A stretch of DNA of 17,500 bases. Origin: Symbiodinium natans. Taxonomy: Eukaryota; Sar; Dinophyceae; Suessiales; Symbiodiniaceae. The notes under the pieces were generated by a model that was given only the letters and a program-made list of their open reading frames with translations, ran no database searches and had not been told where the DNA came from. The stretch lies in NCBI GenBank assembly GCA_905221605.1, contig CAJNDS010002191.1, positions 1,407,453 to 1,424,952 on the forward strand, written 5' to 3'. The translations under genes were made by a program, and so were the position numbers. Below are positions 12,101 to 16,300 of the stretch, one piece after another (the stretch's first letter is position 1; every line of letters begins with the position of its first letter).

Positions 12101-13270
12101 CCGCAGCATCAAATGAAATTGAGTTCAGCCAGTTTGGTTTTTCTTGGAGGAGGGGCCATCGATTCCAGGATCCCCGTGCGCGCGGGTTTAGGGTTTAGGG
12201 TTTAGGGGTTTAGGGGTTAGGGTTTAGGGTTTAGGGGTTTAGCGGTTCAGGGGTTTAGGGTTTAGGGTTTAGGGTTTAGGGTTTAGGGTTTAGGGTTTAG
12301 GGTTTGGGATTTCCCAGCGCTGTGTGGGAAAACGCCTACCTCCACACGTTTGAGGTGCTGGCAAGGGCCCACACCCGCTTGCTGAGGCAAAATCCGAAAC
12401 ACTGAGCCCTCTAGACCTTAAACCCTAAACCCTAAACCCTAAACCCTAAACCCTATGAACGCAAAAACCCACAAACCCCCGAATCCCACTCTCCTCGTCG
12501 GGCGCATCATCGCCAGCCCTGCGAACGAGGCACCAGCATTGCAGCGACGAGGAAGTTTTTGGGGTTTGGGGTTTAGGGATTAGGGTTTCGGGCTGGGGTT
12601 TAGGGTTCAAGACACTAAGCCCTAAGACCTAATCTGGAAACCTTACAGCCCCAGTTGGTGGGTGCTGAAGGCTACAGCAGAGCCCAGAGTTTATGATCTT
12701 GGCTGCTCTTAGCAGGGTAGCTATGAACTAAATTTTCAACTGCCCTATTGAGAAACCCAATAAGCCCAAAAAGGCTAAGGATCTAAAGTTACAGTAAAAC
12801 TCCACAGAGTGATGGATGCGCATTTTGGGGTTTAGGAACCCGGGTTTGGAGTCTCTTACAAGTGGGCCACAGAGACGACCCCAACGCCTAAACCCTAAAC
12901 CCTCAGCATCAACCCTTTCACTCTTAGCCTTAAACCCTAAACCCTAAGCCCTGAACCCTAAACCCTAAACCCTAAGTGAACGGGAGCCCAACTCTTGCAG
13001 CTCAAGACAGAGTCCTGCTTACTGGACCGTCGTAGGGAAGGAGGGAAGCTGCTTAGGGTTCAGTTTTAACCCCTCAACTTAGTTGCTGAGTTCATAAGCC
13101 ACCAAAAAGTTTGCACTTTCAGTTCTATAGGGGATTAATTATAGTATCCCAAAAAGTGTAAAGTGTACTCCTTCAGCTGCTAAGTCAAGCCTTTGAGGGG
13201 AATATCTCAGGGAACCAACCCAGCTTCCGAATTCCTTCCTTGCCGAAACCCTGAACTCTAAACCCCTCAG

Positions 13271-13315
<45 letters not shown>

Positions 13316-16300
13316 AACCCTTAAACCCTGGTCCCCTAAACTCTCCCCCAGCACCTGGCAGCCTACTCCACTGCCACATGCCCATAAAAGCCACTGAACC
13401 AGGCTCCATTTAGGGTTTAGGGTTTAGGGTTTAGGGTTTAGGGTTTAGGGCTTAGGGCTTAGGGCTTAGGGCTTAGGGTTCATGGCCTAGTTCCAGCAAG
13501 ATTTTTCACGCTTGACAGGGCTTCGGGTGTATTATGCTTGTAGCAGGGCTTACCGTCAGGGTTCCGGCTTTCGAAGCTAAATGCCTCCTCTCCGTCCAAC
13601 AGACAGACTTGCAATCACCCTACTTAGACCCTAAACCCTAAATCCTAAACCCTAAACCCTAAACCCCAAAACCCTCAACCCTAGTCTGCCCTGGGCAAGT
13701 TGGACAGTGTTGCCCTTGCCTTCCGTACTCAGTCGCTGCGCCCTCCCCCGGCATCCTTGGGACTTGTCTTTGGGGTTTAGGGTTTGGAGTTTAGGGTTTG
13801 GGGTTTGGGGTTTAGGGTTTAGGGTTTAGGGTTCGGGGTTTGGGGCTTCGGGTTTTGGGTTTTGGGGTCCCTCAACCCCCTAAGCACTTAAGCACACTCA
13901 AGTCCAGAACCTGAATTCGACATGCTTGACATTGATGAAACCCTAAGCCCCACCTTTGAACTCCCAATTTGTCACGTACAGGGACAGGGTTTAGGGTTTG
14001 GGGTTTGGGGTTTAGGGTTTAGGATTTAGGGTTTGGGGTTTGGGCTTGGGGTGTAGGGCTTGAGGAGGTGGTCTGGGCTGATTTAAGGTTTGGGGCTAGG
14101 TTTAGCGGTTAGGGTCAGGGTCTAGAGTTTAGGGTTTAGGGTTTAGGGTTTAGGGTTTTAGGGTTTAGGGTTTAAGGTTTAGGGTTTAGGGTTTTAGGGT
14201 TTAGGGTTTAGGGTTTTTTGAGGTTTTTGAGGTTTTGGGGGTTTTGGGTTTTAGGTTTAGGGAGGACAGTTCTCTCCTGGGGTTTGAAAGCTTTATGGCT
14301 TCGGCTTGGAAACCTCCCAGAACATTCAGGAAAAGGCGTCCTGAAAAAATTGCTGTCCTAAACCCTAAACCCCAAACCCTAAACAAAACCTGAAACCCTA
14401 AACCCTAAACCCTAAACCCTGAACCCTGAACCCTAAACCCTAAACCCTAAACCCTAAGCCCTAAGCCCTAAACCCTAAACGAAGCGCAGGCGCGGCGAGT
14501 GCGCAAAGGGCGTGAGGCCGAGCTGGTGGCAGACGCTGTTGCAGCCTCTGCAGTGTCAACTCGCCCCTTCTAACCGAAAAACCTGATAAGCTCAAAAACC
14601 TAGGGTTTGGGGTTTGGGTTTAGGGTTTAGGGTTTAGGGTTTGGGGTTTAGGGTTTAGGGTTTAGGGTTTAGGGTTTAGGGTTCAGGGTTTAGGGTTTAG
14701 GGTTTAGGGTTGAGGGCTTGCTGGAACCGGCTGGTGGGGCCAGGATGCGGTGGCTCGCGAAGAAGAGGGCGATGCCCCGGATGCCCATGTTTCCTACCGC
14801 AGGCTTAGGCTTTCGTAAAGGGTTTAGGGTTTAGGGTTTAGGGTTTAGGGTTTAGGGTTTAGGGTTTAGGGTTTAGGGTTTAGGGTTTAGGGTTTAGGGT
14901 TTAGGGTTTAGGGTTTAGGGTTCAGGGTTCAGGGTTTAGGGTTTAGGGGTTTAGGGGAACCCTAAACAGGGAACCCCAAGAATAGAGTAGGGGTATAGTA
15001 GGAAGGTAGTAGGAATATGCCCAATTCTCTTGGGTTCCCCCTTCAAATTCCTACTACATTCTAGCGGTTCCTCCTAAACCCTAACCACTAAACCCTAAAC
15101 CCCAAACCCTAACCCCTAAACCCTGCTTGGGTTCCCAGGGATCCTTTCATTCTGGGGGACCGTAGGGGTTTGAACGTCCGTGGTCTTTGGATAGCTTTGG
15201 GGCTTTAGGGCTTGTGTAGGGTCTTTAGGGTTTGGGCTTTAGGGTTTAGTGCTTGGGGTTTGGGGTTTAGGGTTTAGGGTTTATGCTTGTTCAAGGCTAG
15301 TAGGGTTTGCTTGCGGAAATTCGGGTGGCAGTCAGTCAGCCCTATAAACCCTCATTGACGGTCGACCTAACCCTAAACCCTGAACCCATTGGGCCAGTGG
15401 TTTCAACGATGGCCCAAAGCGACGATTCTGCCTTTGCCGAGGATTGTTCAAGGCATGCAGTCCTGAAACCCCAGACCCTAAACCCCAAAACCCTGAACCC
15501 CAAAGCCCAAAACCCCCAAAACCCTTAAACCCTTGGTGCTCGAGTTTAGCGCTCCGGTGCTGGGGTTTTTGGAGGGTTTAGGGTGTAGGGCGTAGGGTTT
15601 AGCGCTTAGGGACCCTAAACCCTCAACCCTCAACCCTCAACCCTAAACCCTAAACCCTAAACCCTAAACCCCCACGCCCCGACGCGGCTTTTGCAGAGCT
15701 GCCTCGTCCGAAGTTGGCGGAGCTACTCGCAGTGTGGATCTGCCTCAGCTCTCATAGGAGGGTTTAGGGTTTAGGGTTTAGCGTTTAGCGTTTAGGGTTT
15801 AGGGTTTAGGGTTTAGGGTTTAGGGTTTAGGGTTTAGGGTTTAGGGTTTAGGGTTTAGGGTTTAGGGTTTAGGGTTTAGGGTTTAGGGTTTAGTTAGGGT
15901 TAGGGCTTAGGAGTTTAGGGTTTAGGGTTTATAGTCTCTTGCCTTTAGGCTTTCGGCTTCTAGTCTCTGGGATTTCGTATGCATCTTCAAATAAGCCCAC
16001 TACAAACCCCTCCTTGAGATGTACAGGCAAAGAGGGCAAGATGGAGCCCAACCTGCTCTGAAATCCACAACCCGAAGCCACCGTAAAACCCTAACTTATA
16101 CACCCTACACCCTAAGCCCTAAACCCGAAACCCTAAACCCTAAACCCCAAAGTAGAGTGTCACAGACTAGGGTGTTTAGGGTTTGGGGTTTAGGGTTTCG
16201 GGCTTTCGGTTTAGGGTGTAGGGTTTAGGGCTTAGCCTAAACCCTAGGGCCCTAGGGTAAACTTGACACCCAGAGCCGAGCAACAGCTGTCAAATGTAGG

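Noticed and set aside
13139-13409. Minus-strand ORFs with polyglycine
   Set aside because: They are translations of the poly-C tract and telomere-like repeats.
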